Positions 9,101 to 17,786 of a stretch of DNA of 64,000 nt are shown one piece after another. The position numbers and the translations under genes were made by a program. The notes below the pieces were generated by a model. That model saw only the letters and a program-made list of their open reading frames with translations, was not told the origin of the DNA and did no database searches. Each line of letters starts with the position of its first letter. Positions within the stretch are counted from its first letter, which is position 1. This DNA comes from Oligoflexus sp. (GTDB lineage Bacteria > Bdellovibrionota_B > Oligoflexia > Oligoflexales > Oligoflexaceae): contig JACMOC010000019.1 of the NCBI GenBank assembly GCA_014378195.1, forward strand, positions 18,161-82,160, in the 5' to 3' direction.

Positions 9101-11628
9101 TCCACAGTTTCATCACGATCGTCGAAGAAGAGGAGTACTTCGATTCCCTGGCCTGGTTGCAGAAACTTCTGCAGAAAAAAGAAGGCGAATATCTTGAGTG
9201 TCTCATCTATGTACGTCGGAGCGGAAAACTCCCTGAATCGGTGTATGTTGAACACTTGGCAAAACATCCCCTGGACGTCGACCTTTGCAGTCTCGGTCTC
9301 GTAAACGCCGACTCTTATGGATACAACTCCTTCATTCATAACGAGGGCAAGTGGGAAGAGGACAAGCGACGTCAAAGCTTTAGTTCCTTGCGATTCCGCG
9401 AGCTTCATATTGAGCGCCTCGCCAACTTCAACCTTGAGCTCCTTTATAACAGCCGTTATGTGCATGTGATGAAGCTCGAGGCCAAAACGAACGCCAAAGA
9501 TCAGCGTCTTTTCGCCTTTATCGAAGTTCCAGAACCGAAATTTGAATTTGGACCGAACGGTGAGATCGAAGCGATCAGTCAGTTCGAATTCAGTATCCAG
9601 GAAGCGGCGAAAGTCCTTCGTGAACAGCAGGCTCGTCACAAACGAAGCTATTACTGGAACCGTATCGTCGCTCACCTCGGCCACGCGCATCCCTTGCGCA
9701 TTGAGCAGGTTGGACAATACCCCGAGCGTCTGATCCCCTTGGTAAAAGGCCTAGGCCTCGAGAAACTCGTTCTTTATACGCGCGTTGTCGGCAAGCTCAA
9801 TAAAGCCGTCGACACGGAAGTCATGGTGGAAGGCCTTAGTACCCATTATTCCGTGAGCGGGCGCGTTCCGTCCAAACAACTCCTCGCGCCGCTTGACCCT
9901 TACACAAGTAAAGTGGTGAACGCACTTCGCCTGCAAAGTCCTTATCCTTACGAAGTCATCGGCATGCTGACCAAGTCGGAGAATCGACGATTCCCGAAAG
10001 GACGTTTTGTCGAATACGACATCGAGGTCAGTGCCGACGGACAGCAGAAAACAATCTCGGTCGAAGGCCGTATGCCCGGACTCAACACGTCGAACACCGT
10101 ATTTGGGCGTGTGACGAACGAAACGGAAGATGGGCAAGTCTATGAGCGGATTCTGGTTTTAGGCGATCCTACCCGCGATTTGGGATCTTTGGCCGAGGGT
10201 GAATGTCGCCGTGTTATGGCGGCGATCGATATGGCCGAAGCGGACGGGCTGCCGATGGAATGGGTTCCGGTCTCCTCCGGTGCCGCCATCGATATGCATA
10301 CAGGCACGGAAAATCTCGATTGGACTGCCCGCGTGCTGCGTCGTTTGATTGAGTTCACGCAGGCTGGTGGTGAGGTCAACATTATCGTCTCGGGTATCAA
10401 CGTCGGCGCTCAGGCTTACTGGAATGCCGAAGCCACAATGCTGATGCATACAAAAGGCATCCTGATCATGACAGATATCGGTGCAATGGTTTTGACCGGA
10501 AAACGTGCCCTCGATTTCTCGGGCAGCGTTTCGGCAGACGACAACATCGGTATCGGTGGTGTGGAACGTATCATGGCCCCGAACGGCCAGGCTCAGTTCC
10601 GGGCCCGGGATATCGTGGAAGCCTACCACATACTTTTCAGACACTACAAATTCACGACGACCTCGTCCAAACGTCCTTACGGAACCAAGCTGCATACGCT
10701 TGATCCCTACGATCGCGATATCGCCAAGTTCCCTTACACGGACAAGCTCAACCAAGGGTTCACAACGATCGGTGATATCCTCGGCAAATCAAACGCCGAA
10801 CGCAAAAAGCCCTTCGATATGCGGCAGGTGATGCAGTCGGTACGTGACCAGGATGCGGATTGCTTGGAACGATGGCAGGCGATGCGTGATGCGGAAACAG
10901 CTATCGTTTGGGAAACTTCGGTCTGTGGATTCCCGGTCGGTCTGATCGGTATCGAAAGCCGCACGGTCAAACGTATCGGTGATATTCCAAACGACGGTCC
11001 CGATACGTGGACAGGCGGGACTTTGTATCCCCTGTCGTCCAAAAAAGTGGCCCGCGCGATCAACTCATACAGCAACACCATGCCGGTCGTCGTGCTCGCC
11101 AACCTGTCGGGATTTGATGGTTCGCCTGAATCGCTCCGACGCCTTCAGCTTGAATACGGCGCTGAGATTGGACGGGCGGCAGTCAATTTCAAAGGGCCTT
11201 TGATCTTCATCGTCGTCTCTCGTTATCACGGCGGTGCTTATGTCGTGTTCTCAAAAACCCTGAACCCCTCGATGCGGGCTGTGGCGCTTGAGGCGACCTA
11301 CGCATCGGTCATCGGCGGGGCTCCAGCGGCCGCTGTTGTGTTCCCAAGGCAAGTACTGAAAAATACATTTGCGGATCCGCAGATCATCGAAGCTCAAGCA
11401 CGACTGAAAAACGGGCATATGACCAAAGCTCAGTATGACGACCTTTATCAAACTGTCCACCTCGAGCATCAGGCTCGCGTTGCGACGGAATTTGAGAAGA
11501 TCCATACAGTCGAACGTGCTCAGAAAGTGGGATCTATCGATGCCATAATCGGTGCTGGCCAGCTCAGGGCCTTTATCGGCAGCGAGCTTGAATTCGGGGT
11601 TCAAAAGTTCCTTAAGCAGACGAAATAA
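6103..11628 (+). CDS. Giant single-chain acyl-CoA carboxylase (BC-BCCP-CT)
   Basis: About 1841 residues carrying all parts of a biotin-dependent carboxylase. Residues ~10-460 are biotin carboxylase: IGIINRGEAA, the ATP-grasp loop ANGGGGRGI near 180, then MEVNTRLQVEHP and HVIEVRLNAEDP. A BCCP domain follows with the biotinyl motif EAMKM (Lys ~631). Residues ~650-1300 form a long middle region without known motifs. Residues ~1340-1800 are a carboxyltransferase (GDPTRDLGSL, SGAAIDM, DDNIGIGG; then VVVLANLSGFDGS and SRYHGGAYVVFS). It probably carboxylates acetyl- or another acyl-CoA for lipid synthesis. The frame extends to GTG 6028. TTG 6103 is chosen because AGGTG lies 5 bp upstream and homology to carboxylases begins right after it. 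Single gene with its own terminator. Confidence 0.9.
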   Translation: MKRKQLLPNAKIGIINRGEAAVRFIRGAKEFNALNSTEFTTVAFYTDVESDALFVKEADHAFALSSYPGFSSIVGSPYLNIPFLLNALTETGCTGVWVGWGFVAENADFAAELEKQGFVLLGPTALAMDSLGDKIKAKEIADKSKVPTCPWSGCFLENLEHAQKVALEIGYPVILKSANGGGGRGIRKVFTPDQLESQFRSVSDEIFRFFGNRVIFMEALVVRGRHLEVQCLADYHGNIHTFGVRDCSVQRNNQKIIEETPPAHLSPEKLKDVEAPASRLLKAAGYHSAGTVEYLYDIDRKEAYFMEVNTRLQVEHPITEELFQVDFIHLQLRTAMGEVLDNIPKIPRGHVIEVRLNAEDPDQKFAPTPGIIKRYLPPLLPGIRIDSGFEWGSRIPGDFDSMVAKIIAIGSTRAGAIAKLKRALGELQIEIENGTTNQGFLLELLSSKSIIEGGVLTDFVEGFLESSERKKVKRDWDMAVLASAVYQYQQKYKNEFENFTEKVRRYSSPRQMPDLEMSMKLKLHGHNYKLDVLAVGGTTYHVRVNEQLVVIDYVNWGNEIIVQSGDRKYQMQIVPRANALQCELEGIPYILPFDTGGMISAPSPSVVLTVDSHEGQKVKKGELLLTLEAMKMEMAVTAPEDGTVMKINVKAGEQVSAGQALVDFETLSQTQGKEDGDKTQGIVIDFASLASPQKASDPHSLAKQWAVIERDFYAPFIGFDYQKPSSQLLSSVDVFVKQHPSFRMKAAMLIGRACLAFITVQTLFQGKDRDSESAQWTDAHEYLMHYLMRREDREKGLPERFLENLKEAFKLYPWADDKNHELTTKALFHLYKANASFKASADLLRLGLLFLQTLYPSAQDFSEPAEFSMLLDQLIHVAHPSPNLVDAAVFARYELVDRLHQEELQKERQKQLALVLSPVIASKSGESDKAAMAEVIESGHQIVTYLVSLYDRKAPQAETILEIMGRRFNRDRKIKEGGLVKQDGHLLYHLRSKKKDGIVVHSFITIVEEEEYFDSLAWLQKLLQKKEGEYLECLIYVRRSGKLPESVYVEHLAKHPLDVDLCSLGLVNADSYGYNSFIHNEGKWEEDKRRQSFSSLRFRELHIERLANFNLELLYNSRYVHVMKLEAKTNAKDQRLFAFIEVPEPKFEFGPNGEIEAISQFEFSIQEAAKVLREQQARHKRSYYWNRIVAHLGHAHPLRIEQVGQYPERLIPLVKGLGLEKLVLYTRVVGKLNKAVDTEVMVEGLSTHYSVSGRVPSKQLLAPLDPYTSKVVNALRLQSPYPYEVIGMLTKSENRRFPKGRFVEYDIEVSADGQQKTISVEGRMPGLNTSNTVFGRVTNETEDGQVYERILVLGDPTRDLGSLAEGECRRVMAAIDMAEADGLPMEWVPVSSGAAIDMHTGTENLDWTARVLRRLIEFTQAGGEVNIIVSGINVGAQAYWNAEATMLMHTKGILIMTDIGAMVLTGKRALDFSGSVSADDNIGIGGVERIMAPNGQAQFRARDIVEAYHILFRHYKFTTTSSKRPYGTKLHTLDPYDRDIAKFPYTDKLNQGFTTIGDILGKSNAERKKPFDMRQVMQSVRDQDADCLERWQAMRDAETAIVWETSVCGFPVGLIGIESRTVKRIGDIPNDGPDTWTGGTLYPLSSKKVARAINSYSNTMPVVVLANLSGFDGSPESLRRLQLEYGAEIGRAAVNFKGPLIFIVVSRYHGGAYVVFSKTLNPSMRAVALEATYASVIGGAPAAAVVFPRQVLKNTFADPQIIEAQARLKNGHMTKAQYDDLYQTVHLEHQARVATEFEKIHTVERAQKVGSIDAIIGAGQLRAFIGSELEFGVQKFLKQTK

Positions 11629-11639
11629 AACCAGAAAAG

Positions 11640-11667
11640 CCGCGGTGAAAACCGCGGTTTTGTTTTG
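11640..11667 (+). terminator. Rho-independent terminator of the carboxylase gene
   Basis: CCGCGGT (11640-11646) pairs with ACCGCGG (11651-11657) and is followed by a T-rich tail. It is 11 bp after the stop codon. Confidence 0.85.
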
Positions 11668-11715
11668 CCTTTTATTTTGTCGTTCGCTTGATCTCAGTTA
11701 TAAGACGTGCGTGAC

Positions 11716-12120
11716 TCAATTTTTCTCTTCGGGTTTTAGCTTCAAGGCCTCGATAATCAACACCAGCTCTTCATCTGTTAATAGACCCTTGTAGCTCGGC
11801 ATCACGGCCTGGTAGCCAGCGGATATCTTTGCGGAGGGCTCGAGGAGAGACTCGCGTATGTAGGTTTCGTCGGCGATGATCTCGCGACCATCGGCCAGCG
11901 TAACTTTGTTGCCGTAAAGGCCGGCAAGGATGGGGGCACGATAACCGGAATCACTCTGATGACAACTCGTGCAGCCGTTGTCTTCGATCAACATCCAGCC
12001 CCGCTCAGCAGGCGATGCCGCCAGACGTTCGGCTTTTTTCGCCACGTTCAGCAGATAGATACAGCCCGCGGCGATGATAGCAAGAAAAACCGAAAGTGTG
12101 ATCCAGGTCTGTGTCTTCAT
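11716..12120 (-). CDS. Membrane-anchored mono-heme cytochrome c
   Basis: 134 residues. An N-terminal hydrophobic segment (residues 6-25) either anchors the protein or ends in a lipobox (IIAAGC). A class I cytochrome c domain follows with the heme motif CTSCH, and a Met in AVMPSYKGLLTDEEL is the likely distal ligand. The pattern 'SYQAVMPSYKG.LT..EL' is that of the cytochrome domain found at the end of caa3-type oxidase subunit II, but no CuA part is present here. It is the second gene after the acidic protein, 4 bp apart. Likely a periplasmic electron carrier. Confidence 0.85.
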   Translation of the reverse strand: MKTQTWITLSVFLAIIAAGCIYLLNVAKKAERLAASPAERGWMLIEDNGCTSCHQSDSGYRAPILAGLYGNKVTLADGREIIADETYIRESLLEPSAKISAGYQAVMPSYKGLLTDEELVLIIEALKLKPEEKN

Positions 12121-12124
12121 TCTA

Positions 12125-12934
12125 TTAGTGCTTTAAGCCACCGTCCAAACCATCATCCTTCACAACGCGGACTTTGTGTTTGGTCGCTTGTTTATGCAAA
12201 TCGCGACGGAACTTCTTGACGTCAAATGCGATGCCGCATTGTTCGTCAGCCAAGTGGAACACGCCCTCGGAGATCGCATCACCCAGTGCAAAACGTTCCG
12301 CTTCCGGAACGCCTACGGATGCAAACAGATCGTCGAGTGATGTCTCGTCACTCACGACACCTTCATAGTGTGTCTCAGTCCGAGTCAAAGAATCAAGAAG
12401 TAGTGTTTCGGGGCTGAGGGCTTTCATCGTCACAAACTGAGGAAGGCTTGTGTCGCTATCACGAGCAATTTTGAAACTGTAGGCACAGGCAACGTCAGGA
12501 ACTTCTTCGAGCGTAGGGAGCGAAATACGGAGCGCAAGGAGGGCGCCGCGCGCCTGATCAAGCGTCAACCATTCTTCGTCTATGTCGTCGGCAATGATGT
12601 AATCGGTCAAAAAGCCAACGACGGCCTCTGCGGCAAACGGTAGGGATTCGCCCAGGGAGTGAAGGCGGCCATCATCATCGACAAAGACATCAACAAAATC
12701 ATCTTCGTCATCGTCTTCAAAATCTTCAGAATCAAAGTCTTCGTCGTCCATATCGGCCTGATCCAGAGCGTCTGCTTCGGCCAAATCTGCGGCAAGGACT
12801 TCGTCGTCGATAATGATTTCTTCGAGGTGGTAAGCCTCTTCATAAATTCGGCCTTCACGATCATCTGAAAACGAAAATGAGGATTCAAATATTTGAACAA
12901 GTTCGTCAACAGTTACGCCAAGATATGAAATCAT
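12125..12934 (-). CDS. Very acidic hypothetical protein
   Basis: 269 residues. Residues ~45-85 are almost only Asp, Glu and Ala (runs such as DDDEDDF), and the C terminus is basic (KKFRRDLHKQATKHKVRVVKD). No signal peptide or membrane span. A good ribosome binding site (GAGGAGA) precedes the ATG. It sits 4 bp upstream of the cytochrome gene and so shares its transcript. I do not recognise a family; the acidic stretch could be a flexible metal- or protein-binding segment. Confidence 0.7.
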   Translation of the reverse strand: MISYLGVTVDELVQIFESSFSFSDDREGRIYEEAYHLEEIIIDDEVLAADLAEADALDQADMDDEDFDSEDFEDDDEDDFVDVFVDDDGRLHSLGESLPFAAEAVVGFLTDYIIADDIDEEWLTLDQARGALLALRISLPTLEEVPDVACAYSFKIARDSDTSLPQFVTMKALSPETLLLDSLTRTETHYEGVVSDETSLDDLFASVGVPEAERFALGDAISEGVFHLADEQCGIAFDVKKFRRDLHKQATKHKVRVVKDDGLDGGLKH

Positions 12935-13022
12935 GAGAGTCTCCTCGAGTCTTTATGGGCAGCGCCGCCTGGGGGGCGATCGTCGTTTTGTTACAGGAGG
13001 GTGGCGCGAGGGTCAAGGCAAT

Positions 13023-13053
13023 ACGCCCGGACAAAGGGTATTTGTCCGGGCGT
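13023..13053 (-). terminator. Strong 13-bp hairpin, probable terminator of the helicase gene
   Basis: ACGCCCGGACAAA (13023-13035) and TTTGTCCGGGCGT (13041-13053) are perfect complements around a 5-base loop. It lies 25 bp after the helicase stop codon. The U-run on the minus strand is weak, so it may instead protect the 3' end or act in combination with Rho. Confidence 0.55.
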
Positions 13054-13077
13054 CGTTTCAAGGCGTGATTTTAGCTC

Positions 13078-15387
13078 TTAATAATCACCGTCTTCATCGC
13101 GAACGCGGGCGTTTGAAAAGCAGGCCCGGCACACTTTGAAGTTGATCGGTTTGCCCATACTCCGGCCGCATTTTTCGCAAATCGTAGGCCAGGCGATTTT
13201 GTCTGATTCCTTGGCGCCTTTACCCTGTGAAAGCAGCATCTCCGAGCGTCGGTCAAGGTCCTGACGGAAGGAAATGGTGTGGGCGCGTTCTTCCTCATTG
13301 AGAGAAAGGTGAAGGTACGCCGTGACCAGGCCACGTTCGAGTTCGCAGGTCTTGAGATCAACGCGATCAACTCGATCGAGATATTCAAACGCATCCTTAG
13401 GACGCAAGTGAATGTTGGTTTTCGCAAAGGAGCGAATCAAGGCCCGAAAAAAGTAATAATGCGAATCTTCGTTCAATCGCAGCGGCAATCGCGAGAGGAA
13501 AAACTTGTGCTGAAGACTCGGCGGATACCGGCATTCGCCTTCTTCCTTGAGTTCGACAAGATAATCCTCGAGGCATTGCGCAGCTTCCGAGAGGGAAGGC
13601 GATACGTAACGGCGGATACTGTCGTCATTTGAGCGATAGGTAAATGCACCCAGAATGTCGACAAGGTTGTCCGTTTTGAGTTCTTCAGCCAGAACTTCGA
13701 TGTGCAGCATCAAAGGCTCGGCGACGAGCGAGCTAAGGCTCAGCGGATTCATATCCTTCGCGAGAGCCCGTTGAAGATAGGGGAGATCGCCTTGGCCAAT
13801 AACCGCGGCAACGCCTTCTTCGCCAGTCGCAATCCCGTTGGAAAGGGCATAACGGCCCGCTCGTCCCGCAATCTGCAAAAACTGCGAGTGGGACAGGTCG
13901 ACGATGCTTTCGCCGTTATACTTCTGCGTTTCCATGAATATGATACGGCGGATGGGGAGATTGAGGCCCATACCGATGGCATCGGTCGCGATAACGATAT
14001 CGGTTTCGCCGAGACGGAATTTCTCGGTTTCCGCACGTCGCACTTCGGGCGAAAGACCCCCGTAAATCACCGAGGCTTTCAGACCGCTTTTGTGGAGCAG
14101 CTCCTTGGTCCGCAAAACACCATCGCGGCTGAACGTGATGAGAGCATCACCACGCATCAGTTCTTTCGACGAACGAATCGGTTTGGGTTCGATCCGAAGG
14201 GGCGAGAGTCGTTCTTTGTAAACAAAGCTTAAGGATTCGCCCGAAAGCGAGGTCAAACGTTTGAGGACTTCGGAAGAGGCCGCGGATCCTAAAAGAAAGA
14301 TCTTTTTGGCCCGTATTCCGAGAATCGCAGCCGTCCAGCTAGCGCCACGATCCGGATCTGATAACATCTGAACTTCGTCAATGACAGCGACGTCAAAGAC
14401 CTTGTCGTAGGGGCATTTCTCAACGGTCATCGAGTAATGGGTCGCGTTATCGCGAGACGCTCCAAGGCTTTCTTCGCCTGTTTCCAGACGGGCGGCAAGG
14501 CCAGCGCTTGCGAGTCGCTCGTAGTTCTCGAGAGCCAGGAGACGCAGCGGAGCCAAGTAAATACCGGTCCGAGCTGCCTTGAGGGCTTCCATGGCTTCGT
14601 GGGTTTTGCCCGAGTTGGTGGGCCCCAGGACAGCGATATGCTCGCGGCCGAGCGCATGGGCGCCTTCAAAAACGCTTTCATAAGATGAAAAACGTCGATC
14701 GCGCGAGATGTAAAACCCACGCAATGTTGAAGTCAAGAGTGTTTCGGTGTTTTTCGTCAAACGCACGAGTCCGGTCAGTTCGCCGGCGAGGGCCTTGTGC
14801 GCCTGTGAGAGGTGATGTTCCTGGTTGGCGATGTTGAGTTCCATCGTTTTGCGTTCCGGATGATCCGGACCTGCAGCCGCCAGGTCGTCTTTAAAGCGTG
14901 CTAAGAGCTTCGCGGTACTGGCGATCCGGCTCTGGGCTTTGCGTATGTGGGGATAACTCTTCCAGTATTCAATCAGGGAGGTATCAACAACGTTGCTGCG
15001 GTCACTTGCCTGTTCGATCGTGCGACCGGCAGAAAGCAGCTCGTAGAGACTATTCACTTTGAGAAAAAAGCGTTCATGAACGTTTTCAAAGGCTCTGCGA
15101 ACAGTGGCGGGCAAACTACCGACCTGCGCATAATACGCTCCGTAAAGGGCGGAGAGTCTCTCGTCTTCCGCAAATAGAACGGGGAGGCGGAGAACTGGGG
15201 CGGACGAATCTTCGGCAGCAAGCAATGCGGAGTAACTGTCTATGAAGGCGCGGTCTTCAAGCTTTCGCTTGGCCTCGAGACGCGCTGACTCTTCGCGTGT
15301 TTTACGCGCGTTGTCCGCTTTTTTCGCAGCTCTTTCGGCTGGGTTCATTTTGCTTTTTTTCGAAGATTTGTCTTGGGATTGGGACAT
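13078..15387 (-). CDS. Suv3-like DExH RNA helicase
   Basis: 769 residues. The core (~250-620) has superfamily 2 motifs in the Suv3 form: Walker A GPTNSGKT, APLRLLALE, the DEVQ box VIDEVQML, GSAASSEV, a VIYGGLSP segment, ATDAIGMGLNL and the arginine-finger motif QIAGRAGRYA. The DEVQ box and 'GPTNSGKT' are hallmarks of the mitochondrial Suv3 family, an ATP-driven 3'-5' RNA unwindase that works with PNPase. A Lys/Arg/Ala-rich N-terminal tail and ~200 helical residues precede the core. The C terminus carries a zinc-knuckle-like CEKCGRSMG...CRAC. Alone on its strand; expected to act in RNA turnover in the cytoplasm. Confidence 0.88.
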   Translation of the reverse strand: MSQSQDKSSKKSKMNPAERAAKKADNARKTREESARLEAKRKLEDRAFIDSYSALLAAEDSSAPVLRLPVLFAEDERLSALYGAYYAQVGSLPATVRRAFENVHERFFLKVNSLYELLSAGRTIEQASDRSNVVDTSLIEYWKSYPHIRKAQSRIASTAKLLARFKDDLAAAGPDHPERKTMELNIANQEHHLSQAHKALAGELTGLVRLTKNTETLLTSTLRGFYISRDRRFSSYESVFEGAHALGREHIAVLGPTNSGKTHEAMEALKAARTGIYLAPLRLLALENYERLASAGLAARLETGEESLGASRDNATHYSMTVEKCPYDKVFDVAVIDEVQMLSDPDRGASWTAAILGIRAKKIFLLGSAASSEVLKRLTSLSGESLSFVYKERLSPLRIEPKPIRSSKELMRGDALITFSRDGVLRTKELLHKSGLKASVIYGGLSPEVRRAETEKFRLGETDIVIATDAIGMGLNLPIRRIIFMETQKYNGESIVDLSHSQFLQIAGRAGRYALSNGIATGEEGVAAVIGQGDLPYLQRALAKDMNPLSLSSLVAEPLMLHIEVLAEELKTDNLVDILGAFTYRSNDDSIRRYVSPSLSEAAQCLEDYLVELKEEGECRYPPSLQHKFFLSRLPLRLNEDSHYYFFRALIRSFAKTNIHLRPKDAFEYLDRVDRVDLKTCELERGLVTAYLHLSLNEEERAHTISFRQDLDRRSEMLLSQGKGAKESDKIAWPTICEKCGRSMGKPINFKVCRACFSNARVRDEDGDY

Positions 15388-15555
15388 TCATTTTCCTTAA
15401 TGGGGCGATGGACCTAGGGACATTATACGTCATGTCTGCACTAGTGCCCCGGGATACCTAACTTATCGCTGTAGTTTTCGAAGGGTGGGTTTCCTAGGGG
15501 TGGACGGGCTCGGCCCGAACTGTTCCGTGTATAACTCATATAGGAGTAATGTTCA

Positions 15556-16896
15556 ATGAGAGCGCCTCAGGGTGCCATAAGGTACAGTTGCCAGAGCGAC
15601 GACTTTCGGCTAACGTCCGCTTCCACGTTACTTTTGCCACTGGATAGCTCTATGGACCGTTTAAGATCCCTCCTTCAAAAAGACGATCCTTTCCTTAAGC
15701 CCATAAAGCTTGCGGGGAACAGTTTTCCAGGCATCTGGACTCAAATGATGCCGAAAGAGCTCCTGAGTCTGAGGTTCCCCGAGGAACGGCGGGCGACGTG
15801 TATGAACTGCCCCAAGTCCTGCTACGATGGGTTTCGGGCCGACTATCGCTGCTGCACTTACCATCCGCGGATCAGCAATTTTCTCCTGGGATTAGGATCC
15901 GAAACCGAGGCCGGTGATCGCGCGATCGACCGGCTCATCAAACGCGGGATGCTTCTGCCGGAAGGCATGTATTCGACGCCTGGTCAGTGGATCGATTTTC
16001 TTGATGATCAGCAGCAGGACAGTTTTGGTTCGAGCGAAAAGGTTTTGTGTCCAATGCTTGATCAGGCCACCGGATATTGTGATGTTCACGCTTTTCGTAA
16101 CGCGGTGTGTTCAACTTTCTTTTGTTATTCCGATCACGGCAAAACCGGCGAGAACTTTTGGGTGCAGGTCCAAACTCTCGGAAGTCAGATCGAACTCGTC
16201 CTGGCGCAATGGTCACTGCAAGAAGCTGGTTTTGATCTCGATGCCTATTTCAAGGCATTTGATGCCCTTGCCGAACGCATCCATACCGTTTCAACGCTAG
16301 AAGGCTGGACAGTGGAAGCCCTCTCAGCACTTTGGGGAACCTGGGCAGGGCGTGAAAAACAGCTTATGCGCGAATGCGCTGCCTTTGTTGTTGAACAGCG
16401 CGAGAACCTCTGGACGCTCGCCAATAGCCAGGCCATACGAGAATCGAAAGCCTTCGATCGGGCGATGGACACCATCGTTCCCGAACATCTTGAGGATGAA
16501 GTCGAGGGCGAAGAACTCGATGAAGAGGGTGAAATCACTTTGTCTCCCAGCGATACGTGGGACGAATGTCTGGAAGCGCACGATCGGCTCTGGGCTTGGC
16601 CAAAGGGGATGTTTGTCTTGAGTCCGAACGTAACGTTCGTACCGAATCCTCGAGTTGATGATGAAGAGAAGTATTATTCCGATAAAGATGTTTTTATCGA
16701 ATATCGATTTGCGGCGGATCGTCCCTTAGAATGGCGGCTTGGTATTACGCCTCTCGAACACGCATTACTAAAGGCGTTTGAAGGCAAACCCCGAAGTCTT
16801 GACTCCTCCCTCTTCGGGATCACGACTCTTACCGATCCGAAAACCTTTCTTACCGAGATGCTGAATAAAAAGGTTCTTTGGCCGAAAAAGGTCTGA
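15556..16896 (+). CDS. Cysteine-rich protein, YkgJ-like metal-binding domain
   Basis: 446 residues starting at ATG after AGGAG (15542-15546); Met 33 (15652) is a possible later start. A Cys cluster lies in the first third: C82, C85, C89, C99 and C100 (pattern CxxCxxxC...CC). It is followed by CPML...GYCDVH...VCSTFFC. Such CxxCxxCC-type patterns mark zinc or iron-sulfur binding in YkgJ-family proteins. The C-terminal half is acidic (EDEVEGEELDEEGE) and ends LNKKVLWPKKV. Its last 67 coding bases recur, 94% identical, at 26732-26798 on the far side of the PKS-NRPS cluster. Function unknown. Confidence 0.75.
   Translation: MRAPQGAIRYSCQSDDFRLTSASTLLLPLDSSMDRLRSLLQKDDPFLKPIKLAGNSFPGIWTQMMPKELLSLRFPEERRATCMNCPKSCYDGFRADYRCCTYHPRISNFLLGLGSETEAGDRAIDRLIKRGMLLPEGMYSTPGQWIDFLDDQQQDSFGSSEKVLCPMLDQATGYCDVHAFRNAVCSTFFCYSDHGKTGENFWVQVQTLGSQIELVLAQWSLQEAGFDLDAYFKAFDALAERIHTVSTLEGWTVEALSALWGTWAGREKQLMRECAAFVVEQRENLWTLANSQAIRESKAFDRAMDTIVPEHLEDEVEGEELDEEGEITLSPSDTWDECLEAHDRLWAWPKGMFVLSPNVTFVPNPRVDDEEKYYSDKDVFIEYRFAADRPLEWRLGITPLEHALLKAFEGKPRSLDSSLFGITTLTDPKTFLTEMLNKKVLWPKKV
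16825..16891 (+). repeat. Left copy of a 67-bp direct repeat flanking the PKS-NRPS island
   Basis: These 67 bases, encoding the end of the Cys-rich protein (TLTDP...LWPKK), match 26732-26798 at 63 positions by direct comparison. Looser similarity continues a little downstream in both copies (T-rich stretch then TTTATTTG). Confidence 0.9.
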
Positions 16897-17786
16897 GCAG
16901 GTACTTTAGTTTTTTGAAATTTATTTGTTGGAGTTAAGGGGTGGGTGCGATGAGTTTTCAGTTCTGTTGCCCAAGGAGAAACACACCAGACAGAGATCGG
17001 CGACCTTCAAGCTAAAATTGAAAATGCCATGGGAAGGCTTTTCAGGAATTTCACTTTCCGCTTTGGTCTTAGTCGTTGAATAGGTAATTACGTTCCCTTG
17101 GAAATTACCTTGGCCAAAGACCTTTGTTGTGGAGAGTTATTGCAACTCAACACATTAAAAATTTGTTGATAACTTGCAAGTTTGGTCGGGCGATGAGAGC
17201 TGTTTCAAAATAGAGTCTTAAAATTGAATTTATTGCGAATTTAGAGTCAAGAGTTTAGACAGAACACCACAAAGTTAACGATTTTTGATCATTAACTTCC
17301 GTTGCGAAGGCCCCTATTTCAGGATACCTGCCGCTTGACCTAAAAAACAATCAAGCGGGAATTTGCATGGCAGCGCATTCCGTCGTTTCGTCTGCTGGCT
17401 CGTCGCAATCTCGATCGACTCAGTAGGCTTCGATCATCGTTAGGCATCGCGATCACAAAACATTCCGCATAACGAACCTACGGTGCCGCGAGCTGGTTCA
17501 CGGATATCGATGCAGTTAGACAACTTCGAAAGCTGCTCATCGAGCTCAGACATGTCCTTGAGCAGATCATGGAATCCAGCTTGTGAACAACTTATCTCAA
17601 TCTTTCTTTCCTTTTTTCTCAGCAAATTTTGGATCTTAGTCGTTCGGTCCTCGCAGAGGCCCTCCCCCCACCCCAAATAACTATTGATTTTGACATGGCC
17701 GTAGATTAGATAGGACCGTTGATAGTGGCGTATATTCGACGGTTTTAGAATTTATCTCATAATTCAAGCATGTCAATTCTTTTCTA
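16897..17786. other. Intergenic region, 890 bp
   Basis: A long A+T-richer stretch between the Cys-rich gene and the megasynthase, with no convincing gene. A 78-codon TTG-start minus-strand frame (17440-17676) lacks features. Two inverted repeats are visible: AGGTAATT (17082-17089) with AATTACCT (17103-17110), and CCGCTTGA (17331-17338) with TCAAGCGG (17351-17358). A TTGACA occurs at 17690-17695 without a matching -10 box at normal spacing. This region should contain the megasynthase promoter. Confidence 0.5.

Noticed and set aside
17440..17676. Minus-strand 78-codon frame with a helical look upstream of the megasynthase
   Set aside because: TTG start, no ribosome binding site, no neighbours on that strand and no recognisable feature; most likely chance.
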